From positions 1 through 64,000 of the forward strand of contig NZ_MTKN01000027.1 in the NCBI RefSeq assembly GCF_001975825.1: DNA of 64,000 nt. Reading direction: 5' to 3'. The notes under the pieces are model-generated. The model searched no databases and was not told the origin of the DNA. It saw nothing but the letters and a program-made list of their open reading frames with translations. The position numbers and the translations under genes were made by a program. This document shows positions 18,548-26,269 of this stretch, piece after piece. The DNA comes from [Flexibacter] sp. ATCC 35208. GTDB taxonomy: Bacteria > Bacteroidota > Bacteroidia > Chitinophagales > Chitinophagaceae. The first letter of the stretch is position 1; each line of letters opens with the position of its first letter.

Positions 18548-19807
18548 TCAGAATGAGTAACCGATACCAATATTCAGGAGAGAGTTATTGACCTTGTAAG
18601 GAACCCGTGCAGGGCTTGGATTGATGACCAGTGCTGGGTTTTCAGCGCCGGTATGCAACAATCTCACATCTGCCTTGATCGCTATGTTGGGTATGGGCAG
18701 GTAGCTGAAACCGGCAATAATATGTTGCTGTTTCAGTTTACCATCGTAGATACCGTTCGACGGGATGGACGAATTGAGGTCAAGTATTTCATACCTGCCA
18801 AATACGTTCAGCTGTTGCTCCTTGTACTTCACAGATTTTTCCAGCAGGTTATAGGCCAGTTCGCCATAAGCACCGTACATCACCTTGGCCACGTTGTTGG
18901 CGTATGCCCTGTTTACATCAGCTGCATTGGGGAAGGAAATGATTGTACCAATTGCTTTGGCAGAGAATCCATTGCTGCTGTACATAATATCTGCTTCGCC
19001 CAGGTAGATGGGGAGGCTGAAGGTACCATGACTAAGTTTCAGACTATCCGACTTACGGGCATTGAGGCCATTGGTACCACCGGCATAACCGGATACCTGG
19101 AAGCGGAAGTTCTGCCAGTAGTATTGCAGACTGGCGGTGACAGCGAGGTTATTGGCATAAGCGCCACTCCCTTCTGCCTTGCCATCTACCACACCCGAAC
19201 CGTGAGAGAAGGTGGCGTCGTTCAGGCCATTGACCACTGCCAGTGTATAGTTGAGCGGTATACGGCGTGCCCTCCCGTAAAAGCCGATACCCAGTTCCCG
19301 CCAGGTAGCGGGGATCACGAGTTGCTCAACCATCGGTCTTTCTACACCATTGAAATTGACAGGGAGGTGGTTTTCGTTCAGGATACCGATGCGCGGCACG
19401 AACAAGCCAGCTACGATGTACTGGCGGGGATTGAGGCTAAATTTAAGGTAGGCCTGTTCCATCGAAATTTCACCGGCAAAGCCGTTGTCTACGGCATTGG
19501 GTTGAACTTTCGCATTTTCCAGTTCCATTTCGCTAAAGAAGGCGATTCTGGAATTAAACTGGTGTCCTACAAATAATACGACCCTTTCAAGCGTGGCGCG
19601 GGCCATTTGTTCATTCATATCACGCTGGTAGAACGCTGAGCCATAGCCGGAAATGACAGTTCTGCTGGAAGATGTACCTGCAGTCAGAGAATCTTCTCCG
19701 GTATTAAGGACTAATTTCTGCGCCGGCGTGATTTGTTGAGAGAAAATTGGTTGAAAGGAGATTACGATGCTGCCTAGTGTTAGGATCAGCGCATGCTTCA
19801 GTATCAT
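18548..19807 (-). CDS. Outer-membrane beta-barrel porin-like protein
   Basis: This 419-residue protein has a signal peptide (cleavage probably after about residue 23, SFQPIFSQQ). It has alternating amphipathic strands throughout and an aromatic C-terminus (GIGYSF), all typical of outer-membrane barrels. The body resembles phosphate-selective OprO/OprP-like porins in general layout, with no TonB plug. It is the first gene of the operon with the Rieske, imelysin and DHOR genes, 12 nt before the Rieske gene. Iron passage is inferred from the neighbours only. Confidence 0.8.
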   Translation of the reverse strand: MILKHALILTLGSIVISFQPIFSQQITPAQKLVLNTGEDSLTAGTSSSRTVISGYGSAFYQRDMNEQMARATLERVVLFVGHQFNSRIAFFSEMELENAKVQPNAVDNGFAGEISMEQAYLKFSLNPRQYIVAGLFVPRIGILNENHLPVNFNGVERPMVEQLVIPATWRELGIGFYGRARRIPLNYTLAVVNGLNDATFSHGSGVVDGKAEGSGAYANNLAVTASLQYYWQNFRFQVSGYAGGTNGLNARKSDSLKLSHGTFSLPIYLGEADIMYSSNGFSAKAIGTIISFPNAADVNRAYANNVAKVMYGAYGELAYNLLEKSVKYKEQQLNVFGRYEILDLNSSIPSNGIYDGKLKQQHIIAGFSYLPIPNIAIKADVRLLHTGAENPALVINPSPARVPYKVNNSLLNIGIGYSF

Positions 19808-19906
19808 GGAGTTGTTTTACAGAGAGACAAATGTCTACTGAAAAACAACGGGTTACATTACGCAAGACGGAAAATTAATGATCCAAAACGGAAATATTTG
19901 TTATCA

Positions 19907-19935
19907 AAAAAGCGCTTCGGAGAGAAGCGCTTTTT
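19907..19935 (-). terminator. Terminator of thiL
   Basis: A 12-bp stem (AAAAAGCGCTTC with GAAGCGCTTTTT) with a 5-nt loop ends in a T-run on the minus strand, just after thiL and before the porin operon. Confidence 0.85.
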
Positions 19936-19955
19936 AAAATCAATGCTTTAGTGTT

Positions 19956-20990
19956 TTATTGCTTGAACGCATTCCATCCCTGCGCTACCAACTTAAACTT
20001 ATTTCCACCTTTCGTAAGGATGTGTGCTCCTTCGCTGATATCTGCCATATACCCGATCACACTGATTTCTTCGGACAATACGATCTTATCATAGTCTTCC
20101 TGCTTCATGGTAAACAGCAGCTCATAGTCTTCGCCACCACTCAATGCACATGCGGTTGGATCCATCCCAAACTTCAGCGCCATTTCCTTACTCTCCTGTG
20201 CAATCGGGATCTTCTCTTCGTACAGCACCACGCCCAGGTTAGACTGCTTACAGATATGCAGGATTTCAGAGCTCAGCCCATCACTTACATCCATCATAGC
20301 TGTAGGCTTGATGTCGTTCTTCTCCAGCCACTCGACGATATTCTTTCTTGCTTCTGGTTTCAGCTGACGGCCTATGATATAGGTCTGGTCTTCCAGGTCG
20401 GGCTGCAACTGCGGACTTTCCAGGTAGATCTTCTTCTCTCTTTCCAGCAGGGTGAGACCCAGGAATGCAGCACCCAGATCGCCGGATACGCATAGCAGGT
20501 CGCCTTTTTGGGCAGTGGAGCGCCTCACAAACTGGTCAGGTGCTACCTCACCAATAGCTGTTACGCTGATGATAAACCCTTTCTGAGAGTTGGAAGTATC
20601 ACCTCCAATCAGGTCCACACCATATTTCTCACAGGCGGCATATACACCTTCGTAAAACTCATTCAGTGCTTCCACCGAAAAACGATTATTGAAGGCAATG
20701 CTCACCGTAATATGGGTAGGCGTTGCATTCATGGCATATATGTCGGAGAGGTTCACCGTTACAGACTTGTATCCCAGGTGCTTGAGCGGGGTATACATCA
20801 GGTCAAAGTGAATACCTTCCACCAGCATGTCGGTAGATACCACTGTCTGACGGCCAAAGTGATCTATCACGGCAGCATCGTCACCCACACCCAGTACAGT
20901 ACTGGCCTGCTGGATTTCAATATTTTTAGTCAGGAGATCGATCAGGCCAAATTCGCCTAACGAGTTTATCTCGGTTCTTTCTTCACTCAT
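19956..20990 (-). CDS. thiL: Thiamine-monophosphate kinase
   Basis: ThiL phosphorylates thiamine monophosphate to the diphosphate coenzyme. The protein has 344 residues of the PurM-like fold: GDDAAVIDHFGRQTVVSTDMLVEGIHFDL near the N-terminus with the Mg/ATP acidic residues, NLSDIYAMNATPTH, GGDTSNS, and MMDVSDGLSSEI plus LSGGEDYELLFT at the C-terminal half. It starts 8 nt after the stop of the inositol-monophosphatase-like gene, so the two form an operon. Other thi genes are not in the window. Confidence 0.95.
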   Translation of the reverse strand: MSEERTEINSLGEFGLIDLLTKNIEIQQASTVLGVGDDAAVIDHFGRQTVVSTDMLVEGIHFDLMYTPLKHLGYKSVTVNLSDIYAMNATPTHITVSIAFNNRFSVEALNEFYEGVYAACEKYGVDLIGGDTSNSQKGFIISVTAIGEVAPDQFVRRSTAQKGDLLCVSGDLGAAFLGLTLLEREKKIYLESPQLQPDLEDQTYIIGRQLKPEARKNIVEWLEKNDIKPTAMMDVSDGLSSEILHICKQSNLGVVLYEEKIPIAQESKEMALKFGMDPTACALSGGEDYELLFTMKQEDYDKIVLSEEISVIGYMADISEGAHILTKGGNKFKLVAQGWNAFKQ

Positions 20991-20998
20991 TGTTTTGT

Positions 20999-21772
20999 TC
21001 AGAATTTTCCATTAACGACATCTACCAGTTGCTGATGAATATTGCCATTGGTGGCAATCAGCGTGCGCTGGTAAGGTGAGTATCTATTGCCTTTAAAATC
21101 GGTTACTTTACCACCTGCTTCTTCCACGATAAGGAAGCCGGCAGCAGCATCCCAGGCATTCAGTGTATGCTCATAATAGCCGTCAAAGCGACCGTCAGCT
21201 ACCCAGCACAGGTCAATCGCGGCAGAGCCGAGGCGGCGCACTGCCTGTCCTCTCTTTACGAAGTAAGCAAAAATATCTACCGGATCATTTTCACCACCTT
21301 CCCACTGGTAAGGGAAACCCGTTGCCATGCAGGCACTACCCAGATCTGTCTTCGCAGATACGTGAATAGGCTTGTCGTTCCGCGTAGCCCCTTTCCCTTT
21401 TTCTGCAAAGTAGAATTCATTCAGGAAGGGATTGTACACAGCTCCCAGTACCATTTCTCCATCTACCTCCACCCCAATGCTTACGCAGCAGATAGGAATA
21501 CCATGAGCAAAGTTCACTGTACCATCCAGTGGATCAATAATCCATTTGGTGTTAGAGGTGGTTACCAGTTCACCCGACTCCTCACTGAGGATAAAATGGT
21601 CAGGGTAAGTATCCTGGATGACCTTGAAGATGGCAGTTTCTGCCCCTTTATCCGCTTCCGTTACCAGGTCATTGATGGTACTTTTGCTGCTGATCTGAAA
21701 AGCCCCGTTGAAATAATGCTGTAAAACTTGTCCGCCAGCCTGTGTTGCCTTGAGAAGGGTTTCTTTTAACAT
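20999..21772 (-). CDS. Inositol monophosphatase family protein
   Basis: This 257-residue Mg2+-dependent phosphatase carries the family motifs: EADKGAE, EESGE, WIIDPLDGTVNFAHGIP, and the C-terminal LNAWDAAAGFLIVEEAGG. Substrates in this family include inositol-1-phosphate, fructose bisphosphate and 3'-phosphoadenosine 5'-phosphate, and the motif pattern is closest to SuhB-type enzymes. I start at 21772 (MLKETLLKATQ) because homologues begin there and a -7 box ends 4 nt before it; an upstream in-frame ATG at 21844 would run through that promoter. Confidence 0.9.
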   Translation of the reverse strand: MLKETLLKATQAGGQVLQHYFNGAFQISSKSTINDLVTEADKGAETAIFKVIQDTYPDHFILSEESGELVTTSNTKWIIDPLDGTVNFAHGIPICCVSIGVEVDGEMVLGAVYNPFLNEFYFAEKGKGATRNDKPIHVSAKTDLGSACMATGFPYQWEGGENDPVDIFAYFVKRGQAVRRLGSAAIDLCWVADGRFDGYYEHTLNAWDAAAGFLIVEEAGGKVTDFKGNRYSPYQRTLIATNGNIHQQLVDVVNGKF

Positions 21773-21776
21773 AGGG

Positions 21777-21784
21777 CAAAGGTA
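21777..21784 (-). promoter_or_regulatory. -7 box TACCTTTG directly before the inositol-phosphatase start
   Basis: On the minus strand an exact TAnnTTTG is followed by CCCT and then the ATG, so the mRNA should start at or within a few nt of the start codon. It decides the start choice of the gene. Confidence 0.6.
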
Positions 21785-21931
21785 CGTTTCAATTTTTTTA
21801 CTGCCCATATCGTTTTTAGTAATATGTTTGTATAGGATTGCCAAGAGGGGACAAAAATTGGTAGTTGAATGTTCAGGCTGCTAACGGCCGGTCTGATAAA
21901 ATTGAGTCTCCACCCAATCCGAAATTCGCCG

Positions 21932-21939
21932 TATTTTTG
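21932..21939 (+). promoter_or_regulatory. -7 box TATTTTTG before the GH3-like gene
   Basis: An exact TAnnTTTG match followed by CAG lies 25 nt before the ATG. No -33 TTTG is seen at the usual distance. Confidence 0.45.
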
Positions 21940-21964
21940 CAGTTTATAAAGAAGAAGGTAATTA

Positions 21965-23503
21965 ATGGCCATTTTAGGTAATCTTATATCCAGGTCACTG
22001 CGCATCAGGAAGAAGTTCACATTCAAGTTAGGTACGCCACGCCAGTATCAGTTACAGGTATTGTACAGGCTACTTACGAAAGCTAAGGATACGCAGTTCG
22101 GTCAGCATTACAACTTCCAGGACATACTCAATAGCCCGAATATCATCGCTAATTATCGTTCCACTGTACCCGTACACAACTATAACAAGATGCATGCGGA
22201 TTGGTGGTATAAGTGTCTGGAAGGAGAGGCTAATGTAAGCTGGCCTGAGAAGATTAAATATTTCGCCCTCAGTTCGGGAACTTCCGAATCTGCGAGCAAG
22301 CACATACCTGTTACCCGCGATATGCTGCGTAACGTGAAGAAGGTGGGTGTTAAGCAGCTGTATTCTATGGCTAACTTCGACATTCCTCCTAAATCGTTCT
22401 CCAAAGGGATCCTCATGCTGGGTGGTACGACTGCCCTGTACGAAAAAGGGGATTACTATGAAGGAGATATGAGTGGTATTCAGGCAAAGAATATCCCCCG
22501 TTGGTTCAGACGTTTCTACAAACCAGGCGGGAACATTTCCAAAAAACCAAACTGGGAACAGCGTATCAAGCTTATTGTGCGCAAGGCGCCACAGTGGGAT
22601 GTAGGTACGGTATGTGGGGTGCCTGCCTGGGTACAGATTGTACTGGCAGAGATCATCAAGTACCACGGGGTAAAGAACATCCATGAGATCTGGCCAAACC
22701 TGGCTGTGTACATCCATGGAGGCGTTAGCTTCGAGCCTTACCGTGACAGTTTCCAGAAACTGCTGGGTAAACCAATCAATTTCATTGAAACATATATGGC
22801 TTCGGAAGGCTCCTTCGGCTTCCAGGCCCGTCCGAATGTAAGGGGCATTAAACTGGTCCTGAATGCGGGCATCTTCTACGAATTCATTCCATTTACAGAA
22901 GAGAACTTTACCAGCGATGGCGAAGTAAAACCAAATCCTAAGTCTTACATGATCCATGAGGTGGTGGAAGATGTGGAGTATGCGGTGATGCTGTCGACCT
23001 GTGCCGGTGCATGGCGCTACCTGATTGGTGACGTTGTGAAGTTTACTTCCGTAAAAGAACATGAAATCATCATTGTAGGTCGTACCAAGCAGTTCCTGAG
23101 CCTCTGTGGCGAACACATGAGTATCGATAACATGAACAATGCGATCGATGCCGTGCAGAAGAAGCTGGGTATAACTGTCAATGAATTTACCGTAGCAGGT
23201 TTCCCACATGAGAACCTGTTTGCTCACCGCTGGTTTATCGGTACGGACGATGTGAATGTAGACAGTAACCGTGTCCGTGAGATCATTGACCAGACCCTGA
23301 GCGAGGTAAATGACGATTATGCAGTAGAACGTACCTCTGCACTGAAGGAGATCTTTGTTGAAATCCTGCCAAAAGATGTGTTCATCGACTACCTGCGCGT
23401 AAAGGGTAAGGAAGGTGCAATGAACAAGTTCCCACGTGTGATGAAAGGTGATAAATTGAAAGATTGGGAGAACTTTCTGGCATCCAGGCTGAAGTCAGTG
23501 TAA
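21965..23503 (+). CDS. GH3 auxin-responsive-promoter family protein
   Basis: This 512-residue protein is a bacterial member of the GH3 family, a branch of the ANL adenylating enzymes. The phosphate-binding loop YFALSSGTSESASKHIPVT is at about residues 99-117, and EVVEDVEYAVMLSTCAGAWRYLIGDVVKF and GRTKQFLSLCGEHMS follow as in plant acyl-amido synthetases. Plant GH3s join amino acids to auxin or jasmonate; the bacterial substrate is unknown. It is common in Bacteroidota. It has its own promoter and a terminator after it, so it is monocistronic. Confidence 0.9.
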   Translation: MAILGNLISRSLRIRKKFTFKLGTPRQYQLQVLYRLLTKAKDTQFGQHYNFQDILNSPNIIANYRSTVPVHNYNKMHADWWYKCLEGEANVSWPEKIKYFALSSGTSESASKHIPVTRDMLRNVKKVGVKQLYSMANFDIPPKSFSKGILMLGGTTALYEKGDYYEGDMSGIQAKNIPRWFRRFYKPGGNISKKPNWEQRIKLIVRKAPQWDVGTVCGVPAWVQIVLAEIIKYHGVKNIHEIWPNLAVYIHGGVSFEPYRDSFQKLLGKPINFIETYMASEGSFGFQARPNVRGIKLVLNAGIFYEFIPFTEENFTSDGEVKPNPKSYMIHEVVEDVEYAVMLSTCAGAWRYLIGDVVKFTSVKEHEIIIVGRTKQFLSLCGEHMSIDNMNNAIDAVQKKLGITVNEFTVAGFPHENLFAHRWFIGTDDVNVDSNRVREIIDQTLSEVNDDYAVERTSALKEIFVEILPKDVFIDYLRVKGKEGAMNKFPRVMKGDKLKDWENFLASRLKSV

Positions 23504-23531
23504 GATAATTAACGAATTATAAAGTTAAAAG

Positions 23532-23575
23532 AGGGGTAACTTCATCAACAAAGGGAAGAGTTACCCCTTATTTTT
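23532..23575 (+). terminator. Terminator of the GH3-like gene
   Basis: A 10-bp stem (AGGGGTAACT with AGTTACCCCT) and 17-nt loop are followed by TATTTTT. Confidence 0.8.
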
Positions 23576-23595
23576 AGATAGGAATTTTGTAGCGC

Positions 23596-24246
23596 ATGAC
23601 ATCTGCTTTCTTATCAGCGGTCTTCTCCGGAGTGGCACTTGGACTGGTTTTATCCGTATCTGTCGGCCCCGTCATCTTCGCGATAATAAAATATAGTGTA
23701 AATAACGGCTTCAAGGCTGGGATCAGTTTTGCGCTGGGTGTATCATTCAGTGATATATTTTATGTGCTGCTGGGGAATCTGGCCACAGCGTTTTTTCTGG
23801 ATCTGAAGGAATATAATAAACCTATTGGTATTGTTGGTGGGAGTTTACTGATTTGTATGGGGCTATATGGCCTTCTGTTCAAAAAGGTGAAGATCAGTAC
23901 CGGCGATGAAAAGCCGGAGATGTTCCGGACCCATGATTATTTAAAGATCTGGCTGGCAGGATTCCTGATGAATTCCCTGAATCCCGGTGTAATACTATTC
24001 TGGTTGGGTATCTGTGTTTCGAATAGTCCGCACACGACGGGGCATAAGATTATTACTTACGGAGTATGCCTGGTATGGGTGTTATCTACAGATATATTGA
24101 AGGTATTTGTGGCGGATAAGATCAGGCATAAGCTGACCCTGACGAATGTAAAGTGGTTGAATAAGATATCCGGGGCGAGTATGATTGTGTTTGGAGTGCT
24201 GTTGTTGTATCAAATGGTATTTAATGTAAGTGCCCTGGGCCATTAA
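23596..24246 (+). CDS. LysE-family amino-acid exporter
   Basis: This 216-residue inner-membrane protein has about six membrane segments. The N-terminal GVALGLVLSVSVGPVIFAIIKYSVNNGFKAGISFALGVSFSDI is the LysE/RhtB signature, and WLAGFLMNSLNPGVILFW lies in the middle. Family members export amino acids or related compounds; the substrate is unknown. The gene lies between two terminators and is probably transcribed alone. Confidence 0.9.
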   Translation: MTSAFLSAVFSGVALGLVLSVSVGPVIFAIIKYSVNNGFKAGISFALGVSFSDIFYVLLGNLATAFFLDLKEYNKPIGIVGGSLLICMGLYGLLFKKVKISTGDEKPEMFRTHDYLKIWLAGFLMNSLNPGVILFWLGICVSNSPHTTGHKIITYGVCLVWVLSTDILKVFVADKIRHKLTLTNVKWLNKISGASMIVFGVLLLYQMVFNVSALGH

Positions 24247-24281
24247 TAATCGAATTTAGAGCCTTGCCACAGGCGCTCTGC

Positions 24282-24320
24282 GAAAAACGCGCTTTTACCG
24301 AAGGTAAAAGCACGTTTTTC
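24282..24320. repeat. 18-bp hairpin with GAA loop after the LysE gene
   Basis: GAAAAACGCGCTTTTACC pairs with GGTAAAAGCACGTTTTTC around GAA with one C-A mismatch. With the flanking 24259-24281 segment it resembles a sequence at 26065-26096. Confidence 0.6.
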
Positions 24321-24330
24321 ATTATAAAAC

Positions 24331-24363
24331 AAAAAGCATCCCCTTGCGGAAGATGCTTTTTTT
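24331..24363. terminator. Bidirectional terminator between LysE and korB genes
   Basis: A 10-bp stem (AAAAAGCATC with GATGCTTTTT) has T's on both strands and sits between convergent genes. Confidence 0.85.
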
Positions 24364-24386
24364 ATTTATTGGTGGATTAAAAGCGC

Positions 24387-25421
24387 TTATTTAATTGTCC
24401 ATGTTTCCTTACCAGCCAGCAACTTATCCAAATCCCCAGGACCTCTCTTGCTAAATGCATCCTCTACCTGGAAATTTAATTGCTCCTCATAAGTAGGACG
24501 GAACCCTTGATAAAACACGCCGAATGGACGTGGGAAATGTCCTTCAATACGCGGATCGTCGAACATACGGGTCAATATCTGTGCCTTATAGAAATCATGC
24601 TCATCATGGATCCACAGGTCATCTGCACTATACTCAGCACCCAGCTCAACTACCACAGGTTTCAATCCATCCAGACGGATACCCTTGTTCTTCTGTGCAC
24701 CAAATACCAACGGCTGTCCCTGCTCTACAAAGATGGCCTGCTCAGCCTTGCTTGACTTCTCCGTAAACACTTCAAAAGCGCCATCATTAAAGATGTTACA
24801 GTTCTGATAGATCTCGAGGAAAGAAGCACCTTTATGCGCATGGCTGCGTTTCAGCATTTCCTGCAGGTGTTTAGGATCGCGGTCCATACTTCTGGCAATG
24901 AAAGACGCATCAGCACCCAGCGCCAGCGCCATTGGGTTGAACGGATGGTCAATACTGCCATAAGGTGTAGACTTCGTCACCTTGCTGGTTTCAGAAGTAG
25001 GGGAGTACTGTCCTTTGGTCAGACCATAGATCTGGTTGTTGAACAGCATTACATTGACATCAAAGTTACGGCGCAGCAGGTGAATCGTGTGGTTACCACC
25101 GATGGACAAACCATCACCATCACCAGTCACAATCCACACACTCAGCTCAGGACGCACGGCTTTAAGACCAGATGCGATCGCAGTAGCACGGCCATGGATG
25201 GAGTGCATGCCGTAGGTATTCATATAGTATGGAAAACGGGATGAACAGCCAATACCGGAAACGATCACGATGTTCTCTTTCGGTATGCCCAATCCAGGCA
25301 TAATGGTCTGCACCTGTTTCAATATAGAATAATCTCCGCAACCCGGGCACCAGCGTACTTCCTGGTCCGTTGCAAAATCCTTCGCCGTTAACGCCTGCGG
25401 AGCTATAGTTGCTGTTGACAT
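24387..25421 (-). CDS. korB: 2-oxoacid:ferredoxin oxidoreductase, beta subunit
   Basis: This 344-residue protein is the thiamine-diphosphate-binding beta subunit of a 2-oxoglutarate- or pyruvate-type ferredoxin oxidoreductase. Motifs are WCPGCGDYSILKQVQ near residue 24, IGCSSRFPYYMNTYGMHSIHGRA, and the TPP/Mg motif GDGDGLSIGGNHTIH with NNQIYGLTKGQYSPTS. The alpha subunit, usually adjacent, is not present on either side, so it must be encoded elsewhere. The symbol is by similarity to KorB; substrate choice is not proven. It has its own promoter with a palindrome. Confidence 0.88.
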   Translation of the reverse strand: MSTATIAPQALTAKDFATDQEVRWCPGCGDYSILKQVQTIMPGLGIPKENIVIVSGIGCSSRFPYYMNTYGMHSIHGRATAIASGLKAVRPELSVWIVTGDGDGLSIGGNHTIHLLRRNFDVNVMLFNNQIYGLTKGQYSPTSETSKVTKSTPYGSIDHPFNPMALALGADASFIARSMDRDPKHLQEMLKRSHAHKGASFLEIYQNCNIFNDGAFEVFTEKSSKAEQAIFVEQGQPLVFGAQKNKGIRLDGLKPVVVELGAEYSADDLWIHDEHDFYKAQILTRMFDDPRIEGHFPRPFGVFYQGFRPTYEEQLNFQVEDAFSKRGPGDLDKLLAGKETWTIK

Positions 25422-25458
25422 TGTTGTATTGTTAATAGAAAAAGTTATAATTGGTTGG

Positions 25459-25498
25459 CAAAGTTACGAATTGTATCCCGATAGGGATTGCGCAATCC
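25459..25498 (-). promoter_or_regulatory. korB promoter with 14-bp palindrome
   Basis: On the minus strand TAACTTTG (25459-25466) is an exact -7 box 37 nt before the korB ATG. The perfect palindrome GGATTGCGCAATCC covers 25485-25498, overlapping the expected -33 position, where a repressor or activator could bind. No transcription factor is assigned. Confidence 0.45.
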
Positions 25499-25527
25499 GG
25501 AATACTTATATAGGGAACTGACCACAA

Positions 25528-25878
25528 TCAGCTTTCCTGTGCCAACAAAGCTTCCCAATATTCAGCCGCTCTTCTTGTATGTGGTATTACGATGGTACCC
25601 CCAACTATATTAGCTACTGCAAAAATTTCGTACATCTCTTCAGTGGTGATTCCCTGCTCGTGGCATTTGCCCAAATGGTATTTGATGCAGTCGTCGCAAC
25701 GTAATACCATAGACGAAACCAACCCCAGCATTTCTTTCACTTTTGTACTAAGGGCACCTTCCATATAAGTGTTGGTGTCCAGGTTGAATAACCGGTTGAT
25801 CACTTTGTTTTGTTTACCCAGAATGACCTCATTCATCTTTTCCCGGTAATCGTTAAATGCTTTTATCTCGTCTGCCAT
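25528..25878 (-). CDS. Carboxymuconolactone decarboxylase/AhpD-like protein
   Basis: This 116-residue all-helical protein has the AhpD-like redox motif C-D-D-C followed by H (RCDDCIKYHLGKC) in the second half, plus a GxxVIPH segment. Such proteins reduce peroxides or act on lactones; with CxxC plus His an alkylhydroperoxidase-like activity is the better guess. It lies 106 nt upstream of korB on the same strand, but korB has its own promoter. A link with an oxygen-sensitive ferredoxin oxidoreductase is inferred from position only. Confidence 0.85.
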   Translation of the reverse strand: MADEIKAFNDYREKMNEVILGKQNKVINRLFNLDTNTYMEGALSTKVKEMLGLVSSMVLRCDDCIKYHLGKCHEQGITTEEMYEIFAVANIVGGTIVIPHTRRAAEYWEALLAQES

Positions 25879-25917
25879 TTTGTTGTATTTGTCACAATAA
25901 AGCTATGAAACGATTCC

Positions 25918-25925
25918 CAAATATA
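25918..25925 (-). promoter_or_regulatory. -7 box TATATTTG before the AhpD-like gene
   Basis: An exact TAnnTTTG lies 39 nt before the ATG. A small inverted repeat (TCTAC, 7 nt, GTAGA) at 25932-25948 lies just upstream and could be an operator. Confidence 0.45.
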
Positions 25926-26269
25926 AATCAATCTACTTAACGGGTAGACTATAGGTTTGGGAGTGCAAAAGCATGATTTATTAAGTGGTTGATAATTAGC
26001 TAATTGTGGGCTTTGTCATAACTGCGGGTTATAGGTCATAACTATTAGTAATCATTTAGCCCTCAAAGCCTGCCGCAGGCGCCCCGCAAAAACACTTCCG
26101 TCGAAGTCGAAACCAATTTTTTCGCCTTCTTAACAGTGGCGTAACATTAGAATATTTCCTTTGCACCACTATTCAACCACATGTTTTGAACTAAATGCTC
26201 ACCTGCAGGTCTGGGGAACCTGCTTCTATTCAACTATGCGAAAAACCCCCACACATTAATTCAACCTTT
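25926..26269. other. Intergenic region between the AhpD-like and TonB receptor genes
   Basis: No gene is seen. It holds the inverted repeat at 25932-25948 and a GC-rich segment at 26065-26096 that resembles 24259-24293. TTCCTTTG at 26156-26163 is one base from a -7 box and would give a roughly 105-nt leader for the receptor gene. Confidence 0.4.

Noticed and set aside
18653-19576. 307-codon plus-strand ORF opposite the porin gene
   Set aside because: Antisense shadow of a gene with a signal peptide and barrel pattern; no family resemblance of its own.
22070-23227. 385-codon minus-strand ORF opposite the GH3-like gene
   Set aside because: Antisense shadow of a clear GH3-family protein.
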